Assembly (NCBI GenBank): GCA_028571305.1
Contig: JAOXNS010344297.1
Location: 1 to 20,908 of the forward strand
Direction of reading: 5' to 3'
Length of the DNA stretch: 20,908 nt
DNA from: Magicicada cassinii
Taxonomy: Eukaryota > Arthropoda > Insecta > Hemiptera > Cicadidae
Shown: positions 1-9,264 of the stretch, piece by piece
How positions within the stretch are numbered: position 1 is the first letter of the stretch
Layout of the letters: every line of letters begins with the position of its first letter
Position numbers and translations under genes: made by a program
The notes under the pieces: model-generated
Told to the model about the DNA's origin: nothing
The model's input: the letters and a program-made list of their open reading frames with translations, nothing else
Database searches by the model: none

Positions 1-818
1 CCGAGCAACACTTAAGTCTAGATCGGTTATGCCTCATTTCTCCAAAAAATCAGACTTTAAATGTGTAGTAGATATAAAAAAGAAAAAGTAAAAAACACAG
101 TAAGCCAAAGAATCCTAGTCTATGGAAAATCTTTGTAAATAGTTGTAAATATAATGTAAATACCACACCCAACAATTGGATGGTTGGTTGGGTAGGGTGT
201 GGGTGGAACTCGACGTGCAACCACCTCCACGTGGTGAGTTCTGGGTCGTTTTGTTCTAGCAAAATGAGCGAAGAGTTGCACAGTGAAAATTGCGAAATAC
301 TGGTAAATTTCTGTTTCTTCAAAGACGTTGCGCGAACGGAAAAAATTAGATTATTGATCAGGATTTAAATTATTTAGGTTATTTACACCATAAAACAAGC
401 AGAAAAAACTAAAGCGTGTTTATATTAAAAGTTTTAACTAACTTAAAAAATTTACAAAAATGTCCTGATTTTTGCAATTTTGCATAAACTTAAGTACGAT
501 GCGCGAACGGAAGATGTTAACCGATTTTAATTTTTTTTATGCCTTTTTTCTTCTTATTACAATAGGCAATTTTTCCGCACTAAAGCGTTCCGAAAAAAAA
601 AATATTTATTTTTTTCGACCCAGTCTAATGTTCATGCAGGAAAACACATCCATATGTTACTTTGTAGAGAAATATAAGATGAATATATTTAATTTTTTAC
701 GTTAATCATATTCAAAGAAAACATGATATGCAAGTAAAACACAGAATTATGTTTCTCAGCAGACCGTTATTCGTAGGCTCACGTAATATTTATGTTGTGA
801 CTAGGACTGTGTTTTCAG
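1..818. other. AT-rich upstream sequence, probably intron
   Basis: No exon is supported here. The block ends in the acceptor ttttcag just before the 819 exon, so at least its right part is intron. It holds a G-run cluster at 178-206. A possible splice-bounded ATG block lies around 260-302 (after ttctag, before gtaaat), but it has no partner. The 10-mer gcgcgaacgg occurs twice (about 329 and 500). Confidence 0.5.
178..206 (+). other. G-run cluster, potential G-quadruplex
   Basis: Within 29 bases there are seven G-runs separated by one to three bases: four GG and three GGG. The arrangement of GG and TT steps resembles two-tetrad quadruplex-forming sequences. The surroundings are strongly AT-rich, so the run stands out. 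Whether it folds in DNA or RNA is inference. Confidence 0.45.
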
Positions 819-1081
819 GGTGTAGTAAGAGTTCACCTAGAAATGCTGATGGCAAACACGCTGAGCGAAGTGGTATCGACCATCGTAGTGCAACACGCCG
901 GCAGTTCCGCTGTTGGGGCCGCAGTCAACAATATGGGAGTGGTGGTGGCGGCGCCCGCGGTCACACAGTGTTACGATAGAGACAAACAGGCGTGGTGCAT
1001 TAAAAGTGATTGCCATTCAGAGACCGTACGCCTACATATGATTTATAAGGATATACACAACGTGCCAAGAAATCACCTTAG
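819..1081 (+). CDS. internal exon, unidentified protein (exon 1 of 4 visible)
   Basis: This open block of 263 bases encodes 87 residues plus two bases of a split Arg codon. It follows the acceptor tgttttcag and ends at a consensus donor, AG|gtaaga. It is much more GC-rich than its flanks. Residues 1-24 form an aliphatic amphipathic stretch (LEMLMANTLSEVVSTIVVQH). Residues 28-49 are a Gly/Ala/Val-rich run too polar for a confident membrane helix. Cys51, Cys60 and Cys65 (C-x8-C-x4-C, then His) could be a disulphide or metal-binding group. An ATG at 843 lies in frame, but the open frame runs back to the splice site, so this is taken as internal; the upstream exons are outside the window. I do not recognise the family and give no function. 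The exon call is strong; strand and frame are supported by joining with the next exon. Confidence 0.85.
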
Positions 1082-1912
1082 GTAAGAATATTGTTTTCTA
1101 CAATGTGTTTGCCGGTGTACGTTATTGGTTAGTTCAAACATTTATTGTTCCATTACGTAAGTGGGAATTCTCCATGTCACAGGTGCAGACAAATGCAACT
1201 TAATTTAGTATCAATAGCATAAGGAATACAAACACTACGTGTCATTACCTACTCTACACAGTACATTGCTTTCTCCTACAGATTAAAGACGAAATTAGGT
1301 ATCGGAATATTGTACACAGTATGCATTTTTTTGCACATCCGAAATCACACTCCTGATAGATCTTCGGATTGTGAGTGTGCAGTTCTTTGACCTGCATCAC
1401 AGAAATAAATTATTAATGAACTAAAGTAATCATTTGCCTATTTCACCTTTGCTTAACTTACATGAGTGTAAGAATGTCCACAAACATTTATTTCTAATGT
1501 TATCAAAGTGGAATGTATAAATCTGCTTTTCTTGATGCCATAACAAATCGTTCACATAAAGTCACAAGTTATTTCATTTAGTATTTTTGCCTTTTGGTTC
1601 GTTCTAGATTGCTTTTACAATGTAAGGTAAACGAGGTTATTGGACTCTGTTAACCATATCTTAGTGAACATAAATTTCCAGCAACGTAGATACTTTAAGT
1701 CAATGAGTCTTAAAAATGTCAGCTTTACTATGATACTGCTCTCTATATGCGTTATGTATAGTAACATCTTAAGAATTCTGCGTACAAAGTCGACAGAACC
1801 AGCAACGGAGGTATCTTCCGTGTTCTCAGTACATGTTCTGCTCTTTATGACTGTAACCTATAATTATGTTATTGGGTCGTTTAAAACAGGGTAATGCATA
1901 TTCCTGTTTCAG
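1082..1912 (+). other. intron A (831 bp)
   Basis: It runs from gtaaga to ttcctgtttcag, both close to consensus, with phase 2. No further coding sequence is supported. It contains interleaved complementary arms at 1332-1381, described under findings. Confidence 0.8.
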
Positions 1913-2066
1913 ATACGTATGTTGGATGGCGTATTTATTGCGTTATGATGAGGAGTCAGGGGAAATGGTGCCAAAACCATTACAGGGAGCTCCATTTAGC
2001 CATTATTATGCTCAGGATGTATCCGACGAAGGTATTATTATGGAAACAGACGTTGGTGTAAAAGAG
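1913..2066 (+). CDS. internal exon, unidentified protein (exon 2 of 4)
   Basis: This 154-base exon follows ttcctgtttcag and ends GAG|gtaacg. Its first base completes the Arg codon left by the previous exon, followed by 51 codons (residues 89-139 of the visible product). The translation begins YVCWMAYLLRYDEESGEM and continues with a Pro/Tyr-containing polar stretch and an acidic segment (DVSDEGIIMETD). The YVCWMAYLL part looks like a buried amphipathic helix rather than a membrane span. The exon ends in phase 0. No known domain is recognised. Matching phase on both sides and good splice signals make it a confident coding exon. Confidence 0.85.
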
Positions 2067-5000
2067 GTAACGTTATAAATCTTAAATATTCCCAGTATTT
2101 GCCATCATTGTTAACTGTGTCCTTTTAAAAGTTCAAAGCATGCATGAAAGTTAAAATATTACCTACGAGCTAACTGAATTGCTTTTATAAGTATGCATAT
2201 TTGTACGCATAGTTTGTTATTAAGCTCGTTTTGTCTATAACACTGTTACCAAACTATAGTGTATGCTTTTACAGATAAGTGGAATCCTTAAATATATTAC
2301 AGGTGCCTACTTATGAAATGTATTTGTATTTATAAACGTTAGTTTTATAATGTTACATGGAATATCATTAGCAAAATTATATTTTAAGCATTATTGTTAA
2401 AAGTATGGTAAATGTTTTAAGGTTCATTATACAGATCTTCTTAGGTAATCACATATTTTAACTAATTTAATGATAAGTAAGTATCATAACATGCCAGCTT
2501 CCTGACCTAAGATTTTTACAATAACAGGAAGTAATAAAACTACAATTCATAAAAGTATTTGGAATGTTACGCTGTACAAATGTCTTAGACAGACAGCTAC
2601 GTATTAGAGTGATTTTGTTTTATTTACAAACGTTCTCTAAAGTAGGTAAACTTAAACTCGGCGCTCTGAGTAAATTTAAACGAACGTGGTTTTTTTAATT
2701 CTTCATGACTTAAGAGAACTTGAGTACTTGTATAGCAGATGCTACTCAAATTTTACGCTGATAAAAGGGAGCCTATATAATATAAACAAACATGTCAGAA
2801 ATGTATTAGTATAATGTGTTGTGTAAATATATTGTATAATATGGTTTACAGTAAATAGACATACATTATGTTTCTATTCACGTATGAGCGTCACTTTTTT
2901 TAAGCTTAAAGTATATTTTTTCTTAAACTAAACTAAGGGTATTATCTTTTTCTTCAGCTCTATTGCGCCCAATACTAATCACAGGGTTCTTTAGCATCTA
3001 ACATTACCTAATACGACTTTAATATTAGTCCCACGTGTTCTGTGTAGTCGTGGCTGCAGTAAGCCATTCTCGATCTTGCATCGAATATTTATTTTCTTTT
3101 ATTATTTAATTACTCTCTTTGTAATTCAAGCCCGCCTATTTTTACCTCTTTTAAAAGTCTTAATATTGGTTCTTAACGTTCGATATTTGTTATGTCTTAC
3201 GACTGAGACATAGTAATTCTCTGGTCCAAAATGATTGAATTTTGAGTACGATGTGTTATAAAAGATACAGCCGACGGGTCAAAGATGCCAAAATGCAAGA
3301 CGGGTCTTGAGCGATAAGGTATTTTCTTATTTGTAAAACAAAAGCAAACTTTTAAAATTATGTATACCAGTCAACCTTTTGTTGTTAATTTTTACTTAAA
3401 CTTTATTCTTTCCTAATGTACTACTTGTATTTTAAGAACGTTTGAACATTATTTATCTCATTTCAGTTGACCTCCGTATCTGGACGGAAAATGTGCACTC
3501 AAGTTAAACTTTACAAATTTTACATAATTTACGTATCAAGATTACAATTAAGGTTAAATCTAATGCATTCGCAAAAAAGCAAAAATGTATGCTGGCTTAG
3601 GTTTACGTCTTTTTAAACTAACCATAAATTAAATTATTCTGGCATATTAATGTGTCTAGTATAAACAAATTTCACTGTGAAAACAAGCTTTTACTGTCGA
3701 AAAAATAATTCATTTTTCCCATTATCATTTTTAAGGTTTTCTAAATTTTATTTATTTTCCACGACATGTTTATAAATTAGGGAACTGCTTTACTACATGT
3801 GATTTTCTCTGAAATAATATTCTAAATACCTAAAACATTTAAGCAATGAGGACTTTAATTGTATCGATTGAAGATTCATCCTAGTTTTAGGAATGCTGCT
3901 ACCAGTGGTAACTCAACGCCTCAAGAAAATCTAATAAACATTATTTTATTTCTGGATTAAGAAAATTTCGTGTTTGTTTTGAAGTAATTGTGTCAATCTT
4001 TTATTTTATGGTAACTGACAAATTTACTTATTTTTTTTTAATGAAACAATCAAAATGTCTGGTCGCCTCGTGACTTTTCCGTATTGTCTACGAAACAGTA
4101 TAAATGCGTAAACCTATGTGGTGTCAAATATAGTAATACAAATTCTGATCACACCACCATACAATACTGTACTTGCCTTCTAAAAATTGTAGTTATAAGG
4201 AATTAGTACAACACGCTATTATGTACAAAATGTTTTGTAAACACATGCTCGGAAATAAATAAATTTATTTTGACATTGCAAAACGATTAACATACACTAT
4301 AAATCTTGCAGCAAATAACATTAGAAATTAAAACAGAAAAAGGTTAACTTCAGTCTTTAATAATACTTTACACGTAAATTTTATTACTGTTCAGTAAACA
4401 CATTGTTATACAGTATACAAATATTATAACACAAAAAAGCTTTATATATTATAAACAATTTTCAAAAAGGTAGTGCTCAATTATCAACTACATTAACTGT
4501 ACTCATTAACAGAAACCATAGGTTGTATGAGAGATAATTTTGGTACGCGACTACATCTGAAACCGTACGGTCGTTAATTCTTGTCCTCGTGCCGAAAGCA
4601 CAATTATGGACCCGGGACGGAGTACCAACGATAATACAAGGCTGTCCGTCTTCTCGCGCGCCTCATGATTGGCTATATACTTTATATGTTCTTTCTTCTC
4701 ATTAGTTCAGTAAACCCATACTTGTCTATCGTAGACTAGTGTAACCGTCCTTGAAATAAAGTTCAGTTTCTTTGTTACCTTTCTTTTCTAATGGAAATGA
4801 ATGTCTTAGTTATTTGTTTTTAAATAAGTATATAAGATTATCGACGAATATTCGTTCGAAATAATTAGGGTTTAGTAGAGATAATTAATGTTTCATATTT
4901 TAAAATTCTTAACATTCTCAATGAGTAGTTTATAATTCCTATTAATGGTATATACTGTAACCGCTGAAGACATATAAGTTACTTTTTGTTTCATGTGTAT

Positions 5001-5334
5001 GCGCTGTGTTATGTTTGTGTTGTGTTTTTTAAGTTACGTTTTCACCTTTTTTTGCTTTTAGAAAAACTGGTAACATCATTAGTGACACTTTGTGAGTCAA
5101 CTGAAATTTATTTGAATAACGTTTACCTGTTAACAATTTTTTAACATCCTCCAGTAGATTATTTCTTATGAGATTTGGTTATTAAAGTATGTAGTCTTAT
5201 GATATACAATTTTGATTCTCAAACTTGATACTTTTTAAACTGCGGCAATATTTGGTTTGGGAAAAGATACCACCTTCATATCTCTCAATGTTGTAAAAAA
5301 TTAATATTATTTACAGGATGTATGTTTGTTGCAG
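2067..5334 (+). other. intron B (3.27 kb)
   Basis: The longest intron seen, running from gtaacg to tttgttgcag, phase 0. It is AT-rich with no supported exon. A GC-richer island at about 4555-4680, followed by CCAAT-like, TATA-like and AATAAA motifs, is annotated separately. A second usable acceptor (ttacag, ending at 5316) lies 18 bases before the chosen one and keeps the frame. Confidence 0.75.
4555..4760 (+). promoter_or_regulatory. promoter-like island inside intron B
   Basis: A GC-richer stretch (with cccggg and cgcgcg) leads into ATTGG, an inverted CCAAT box, at 4668-4672. A TATA-like tatata follows at 4674-4679 and a TCATT initiator-like site at 4699-4703, about 27 bases after the TATA. 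AATAAA follows at 4755-4760. The order could be an internal promoter for a short transcript. The close spacing of TATA and AATAAA also resembles an old, isolated LTR, but no clear terminal repeat or target duplication was found. It is a motif-based guess. Confidence 0.25.
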
Positions 5335-5474
5335 CTGCGGGAACCCGACTGCCCATATTTAACAGATAAAGGTCAAATGCGAGTTCAGGTCGTTTGGACA
5401 GAAAGTTACTTGTTGTTCCAGTCCACGTATCACAAATACGACGACATCAGTAGAACTCAAGGACAACAAATGAG
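5335..5474 (+). CDS. internal exon, unidentified protein (exon 3 of 4)
   Basis: This 140-base exon follows tatgtttgttgcag and ends AG|gtaaac, phase 0 in and phase 2 out. It encodes 46 codons (residues 140-185) plus two bases of a split Arg codon. It starts LREPDCPYLTDKGQM. A middle segment with alternating hydrophobic residues (RVQVVWTESYLLFQ) looks like beta strands. It ends in a Gln-rich stretch leading into the coiled coil of the next exon. Using the upstream acceptor at 5316 would add six codons (DVCLLQ) in frame, so both forms could be made. No family is recognised. Confidence rests on phase continuity, splice sites and composition. Confidence 0.85.
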
Positions 5475-6484
5475 GTAAACGCAGATATCTGATGCTTCTA
5501 TGGTACATTGCTTACAGCTTTACATAATTATAAGTTGGTTCCTCTAATTGAACCAATTTATTTGTACATGTAATCAATATAAATTTCGTCACCTTCCTGC
5601 TCACCCATTTTAAACATCCCCTCAGTGACTCGCCACAGATTTTTCTCCTGAGAAATTCCACCATCATAAACGACTCGTGGTCTTCTTGTCTGCTGAAGGC
5701 CAGCCTCTTGAGAGTCAATCTAGAAGACTTTGTCACTTTTTCTAGTCTATAAAACTATCAATCTTCTTCTGTTTAATTTTACAAATTCTCTAAATCATAT
5801 AGTCCACTATTTTTTGATTGTATTATTTTTTGTTTCCCTGCCCCTTCTTATAATGTTTAGTATTGCCGTTTCGATACTTCTCTATTCTATCCGGAGTTTT
5901 GTATCTTTAATGTGTTCACTTGTCCGATCTGCGCGTAATTCAAGTAAGAATATCATACTTTACAATTTTGTTTTTACAAGTCAGTTTCATGTTTTAATAG
6001 TGCAGACATTTTTTAAAGCGATCTATTTTGTTACTAGAAAAGTAATCTCTATCTTATTAAATATTATTTAGTAGAATAAATAGAAAAAAACTAATTAGTA
6101 CGACTATGAAAGGGATTTACAATGGGAATCTATTTAAACAGGACACTCCTTCTGGAATGGATTACCAATGGTCACTTATCTCATCAATAGAGTTATTGTA
6201 TGTGGCAGCATGGGAGGTGTGGCAATGATCCTCATACTGCTGGTTCAAAACTTTAAAAACTGTTTAAATGATTATAATACAACATTTATTATTATTGAGT
6301 CCTTCAGTTTTTCGACTGGTTTGTACCTTCCCCGCATATACCCGTGGTGCATATGTTACGAAGTTTCTCATAAGTATATGGGACCTACAGTTTAACGCCG
6401 AATCCAAACGACACTACGCCACGACCGCTCCAAATACAACTTAAATGCATACATTCTGAGTTACCTACATGCATGTGAATTTAA

Positions 6485-6516
6485 TGTGTATGTGTATGTG
6501 TCTGTACGTCTATGTG
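6485..6516. repeat. imperfect TGTGTA tract
   Basis: Imperfect repeats of tgtgta/tgtgtc occupy about 32 bases in intron C. Confidence 0.6.
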
Positions 6517-6644
6517 TCCTTTTCGTATTAATAGAATACGGAATTATAATATGTTTCTAATTTCCTAAGGTTACCTTGAAAAAAGTTTTACAATTATTAT
6601 ATAGATAACAACAATACTTGTACAATAATTGCTATTGGCCTAGT

Positions 6645-6760
6645 TGTAATTGTAATATTATTATTGTTATACTTGTGTTTGTTGTTGACGTTCTTCTTCT
6701 TCTTTTTATTATTATTAACTATTATTTTCATTATATTAATTTTGATAAATATTATTATAC
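6645..6760. repeat. degenerate pyrimidine-rich trinucleotide tract
   Basis: Interrupted runs of TTA, TTG and TTC (for example gttcttcttcttcttttt followed by attattatta) stretch over about 115 bases in intron C, consistent with a decayed trinucleotide microsatellite. Confidence 0.55.
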
Positions 6761-6898
6761 TTGCCTGGTTTCACACGGTGTCTCGTGGAAATATAAAGCT
6801 CTGGAAAGTTGCAAAAAATGTATGACAGTTTTAAGACTATACTCCTTGTTACGTCAATATGAACCACAGTGAAGTAAAAACTTGTTCTGTTGTTTCAG

Positions 6899-7127
6899 GA
6901 GAGAAATTACAACACTTCAGGCGGAGAATTACAGTTTAGAACGGCAGCTGTTTAGTTATCAGAAAAGTATTGCTTACGCCCATTCGCGTGGCACGTATTC
7001 GTCTTACGATCCAACAACACCTGACGGCAGAGGCGAAGACGAAGAAGACGAACGGTACTATGACGAGCGCGGGTATTCGGCCGGACTAGGCGACAGAGCC
7101 ATGTCTTCTGACACTGAGTATGCCTGA
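6899..7127 (+). CDS. last exon to first stop: coiled coil and acidic tail
   Basis: The exon follows cttgttctgttgtttcag. Its first G completes the split Arg codon, and 75 codons (residues 187-261) follow to TGA at 7125-7127. Residues about 180-215 (REITTLQAENYSLERQL and onward) show hydrophobic heptad spacing, a short coiled coil that probably drives oligomerisation or partner binding. Next comes a Ser/Tyr-rich linker, then an extremely acidic Tyr-containing tail (GEDEEDERYYDERGY) and the end SSDTEYA. The tail is low-complexity, probably disordered, and offers possible phosphorylation sites. Family unknown; cytoplasmic location is inferred only. The coding sequence continues past the TGA in the same frame, so this may not be the real end of the protein. 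Confidence 0.85.
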
Positions 7128-7385
7128 GAACGGCAGGAAGACACAAACCAAGAGTCCGCGCAACAGTCGTATGATCGTCAACACCATCACCACCGTTATC
7201 ACCAATATCAGCAACGGTCTATACCAAACAAACCGCCCAGACCAGTTGATATGATCTATGACAATAGTGAAAGAAGACCGAGTATGTGGGACACTATAGC
7301 TGGTTATGTTTGTTCTCTAGGTACAATAGCTGCACACGCTATTAAACCTGCGCAGAGAAGGCTGTTCGATCTGTATAAAACATAA
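7128..7385 (+). CDS. in-frame extension after the TGA (candidate readthrough, 85 codons)
   Basis: Directly after TGA the same frame stays open for 85 codons to TAA at 7383-7385. The sequence is protein-like: a Gln/Asp start (ERQEDTNQES), a His-rich patch (QHHHHRYHQYQQR), a Pro/Lys segment (NKPPRPVDMIYDN), then WDTIAGYVCSLGTIAAHAI and a basic end (QRRLFDLYKT). The weakly hydrophobic WDTIAG...AHAI stretch might be an amphipathic helix or tail anchor. GC content stays at exon level up to the TAA and drops at once afterwards, as expected for the true end of a coding exon. The TGA is followed by GAA, not the C favoured in many known leaky stops. Alternatives are a nonsense allele, an assembly error, or UGA-to-UGG RNA editing. 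A splice skipping the TGA was considered and rejected. Confidence 0.6.
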   Translation, partial: ERQEDTNQESAQQSYDRQHHHHRYHQYQQRSIPNKPPRPVDMIYDNSERRPSMWDTIAGYVCSLGTIAAHAIKPAQRRLFDLYKT

Positions 7386-8276
7386 TATTTACAATTTTAT
7401 CAGAAGCTGTCCAAAAGTTACTTAGTGTCAAAAATTTCTATTTACAGTATTTGTAAAAATATACAATATTCTGTAGTCCAACAAGTATAATAACACAATT
7501 AAAATTATCTGGTAATTTTAAAGTACCTTTCAAATTCGTACCGACCAACATAACTATCTCTATTCAATTGGATTAATGGAAACAGAAGGTCATAAGATTA
7601 CAGAGGTTTACTGTTTAATTGTATTCCTTACCAGTCGCATGTTCTGGGTTACTATGTGAATATTCATTGACACCATTTTCTATATAAACATTGGTTTCTG
7701 TTATACAGTGAGGAATTAATACTAACAGTGACAAAAAAAATCTTTGTGTTTTGTTAATAGTGATTCATAACAATTTATTTTGAAAAAGTAAATAATATCG
7801 TAAAATTGTTTCAATTTTTACCATTATATTATTTCAAGTTTAGATTTATTAAAGTACCATATTAAGTACTCAAAATTTCTATAAATACTAAGTCTTTCAG
7901 AATTTATATAATATAAATACCATATAAATCAAAATTATATAAAAATTATCTATAATGAAAATTTTTTAATGAAAACTGCCTTGGAAAAATTTTAATTTGG
8001 AAGTATTTTTACATTAATACAAAAATTCGCGTACACCTACGTCGTGGAGAGTTTGAAAAATTGGTTTGTCACACGCCGAAAAATGTTTACTTTTGGCATA
8101 CTCAAGATTACTCTTGTATTGCCAAGTCAAAGTACAAAAAATTACTAGATGGTAAATTAAGACAAAATCTCTTCAGTAAAGAGACCGAGGTATATAAAAT
8201 TTTATAGATGTTAAGTGTTTTTGTTATTAACGAATTCTCGGTTATTATGATGATAACAGAAAAGACGGAAGACGTG

Positions 8277-8282
8277 AATAAA
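8277..8282 (+). terminator. candidate poly(A) signal AATAAA
   Basis: Canonical AATAAA about 0.9 kb after the TAA at 7385. Earlier ATTAAA variants at 7498 and 7848 are equally possible. In AT-rich DNA such hexamers are common, so confidence is low. Confidence 0.3.
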
Positions 8283-8924
8283 TTAATTTTTCAAAGATAA
8301 GACGTGTAGACGTTAATCTATGTAATTATTTGTCCTCACTGATAGTAAAACTGTATACACAATTAAAAACAACACTAAAATTTCATTCTGGGCTTCACTC
8401 TGATCTTTGTAAAATATAAGTGCAAAGATTGTCACACTTTTGGGACCAAATCATTTAATTTGTAAGATCTTCAGTCAATTCTACAATAGATGTGCTCCTC
8501 TCAATTCATAATATGTAGTTCATGCGTTCATAATTCTGAGCACGATTCTGTGTGGCGTTAAATACATGTAGAAAGTATACATGTAAAGGCAGAATACATG
8601 TTTCTACTGTATAAATGTACATTACTACATTCACTGTTTTGTTGCAACATGTATACCAAGTTTATTTTACGGATATGTGCATTAAAGAGTGAATGAATAC
8701 GTGTGATTTTATGTGTAAATCCACTGTTGGATGCTTGTGAAACTAGTTATTATTTTACACATTTGTACAGTAACCGACACGTAAAAATGCAATTGCCCTT
8801 TACAATTAGGTATCTACTAGAATACCTGGAAACATCGCATGAAGAATTGAAAATTCATTATATTTTTAGTAATTTCCCCGCAATACTCAAGTTAAGTTCC
8901 CGCAATTTATTAAGTTTTCCTTTT

Positions 8925-8960
8925 TATAATGTAGCTTATATACATATAAGCTGCATTATA
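8925..8960. repeat. inverted repeat, 16-bp arms
   Basis: The arms tataatgtagcttata and tataagctgcattata are complementary at 15 of 16 positions around a four-base loop (taca). It adjoins a second hairpin at 8958-8991. Confidence 0.75.
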
Positions 8961-8991
8961 ATTAATGTACTAGCTAAGCTACATTAATTAT
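8958..8991. repeat. inverted repeat, 12-bp arms
   Basis: The arms ataattaatgta and tacattaattat are perfectly complementary around a ten-base loop (ctagctaagc). It overlaps the end of the preceding hairpin by three bases, and the two share the TGTAGCT/AGCTACA theme. Confidence 0.75.
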
Positions 8992-9191
8992 GTAACTAAG
9001 CCACATACTTAATTGTACATAATAACGAATGACAACAGTGCACATGCTACAAACGTACTTAGGCCAATACATTAACAAAAGTAACAGTACTTAATATTAA
9101 AGAAATGAGTTAACACACATGTTGTTGGGAAACCAGAGTAAATGTAATGTCTCCGCACACTGCTGAAGTTGTCATTTCTATGCAATTTTAG

Positions 9192-9264
9192 CGGTCGGGC
9201 ACTGTACAAGGATGCATACAGAGACACGGCAAACAAAATAGGCAAAAGCCAGTTCATGTTGCAC
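9192..9264 (+). CDS. candidate small exon, 24 codons, unidentified
   Basis: A 73-base open block follows ttctatgcaattttag and ends CAC|gtaagt, a perfect donor. Read from phase 2 it gives GRALYKDAYRDTANKIGKSQ then FMLH, with a composition typical of soluble protein. A second consensus donor (cgcc|gtaagt) 27 bases later also keeps the frame. It lies 1.8 kb past the TAA of the upstream gene, in the phase left by the 5335-5474 exon, so it could be an alternative 3' exon of that gene or an exon of another + strand gene. No homology is recognised. Only this frame looks protein-like, although frame 0 is also open. Confidence 0.4.

Larger units (their letters stand above)
5475..6898 (+). other. intron C (1.42 kb)
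   Basis: It runs from gtaaac to a strong polypyrimidine acceptor (cttgttctgttgtttcag), phase 2. No + strand exon is supported. It contains a minus-strand coding-like patch near 5570-5720 (see findings) and simple repeats at 6485-6516 and 6645-6760. Confidence 0.8.
7386..9191 (+). other. probable 3'UTR then AT-rich flank
   Basis: AT content rises sharply right after the TAA. Poly(A) signals are ATTAAA at 7498-7503 and 7848-7853 and AATAAA at 8277-8282. The transcript end probably lies at one of these, but none has a clear downstream GT-rich element. Four ACATGT palindromes cluster at 8564-8652 and two hairpins lie at 8925-8991. The right edge is the polypyrimidine/AG before the 9192 candidate exon. 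No coding sequence is supported. Confidence 0.5.

Noticed and set aside
50-322. Minus-strand frame of 90 codons ending in a hydrophobic run
   Set aside because: The composition is that of translated AT-rich noise (Phe, Leu, Tyr) and it has no splice or promoter context.
728-979. Other-frame open reading frame overlapping the first exon
   Set aside because: It crosses the intron-exon boundary and is a shadow of the real frame.
843-1081. ATG at 843 as the start of the protein
   Set aside because: The frame is open back to a clear splice acceptor at 818, so an internal exon is simpler.
5730-6872. Several + strand hydrophobic frames in intron C (5730, 6168, 6618)
   Set aside because: They are Phe/Ile/Leu/Tyr-rich products of AT-rich and TTA/TTC-repeat DNA lying inside a well-defined intron.
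7125-7127. TGA read as selenocysteine
   Set aside because: I could not find a convincing SECIS-like stem with the conserved AUGA and GA core in the following sequence by eye, and the context is low-complexity rather than a redox site.
7114-7136. Micro-intron (gtatgc...cggcag) that would remove the TGA
   Set aside because: It would be only 19 bases, far below any workable intron, and its removal would shift the frame of the downstream block.
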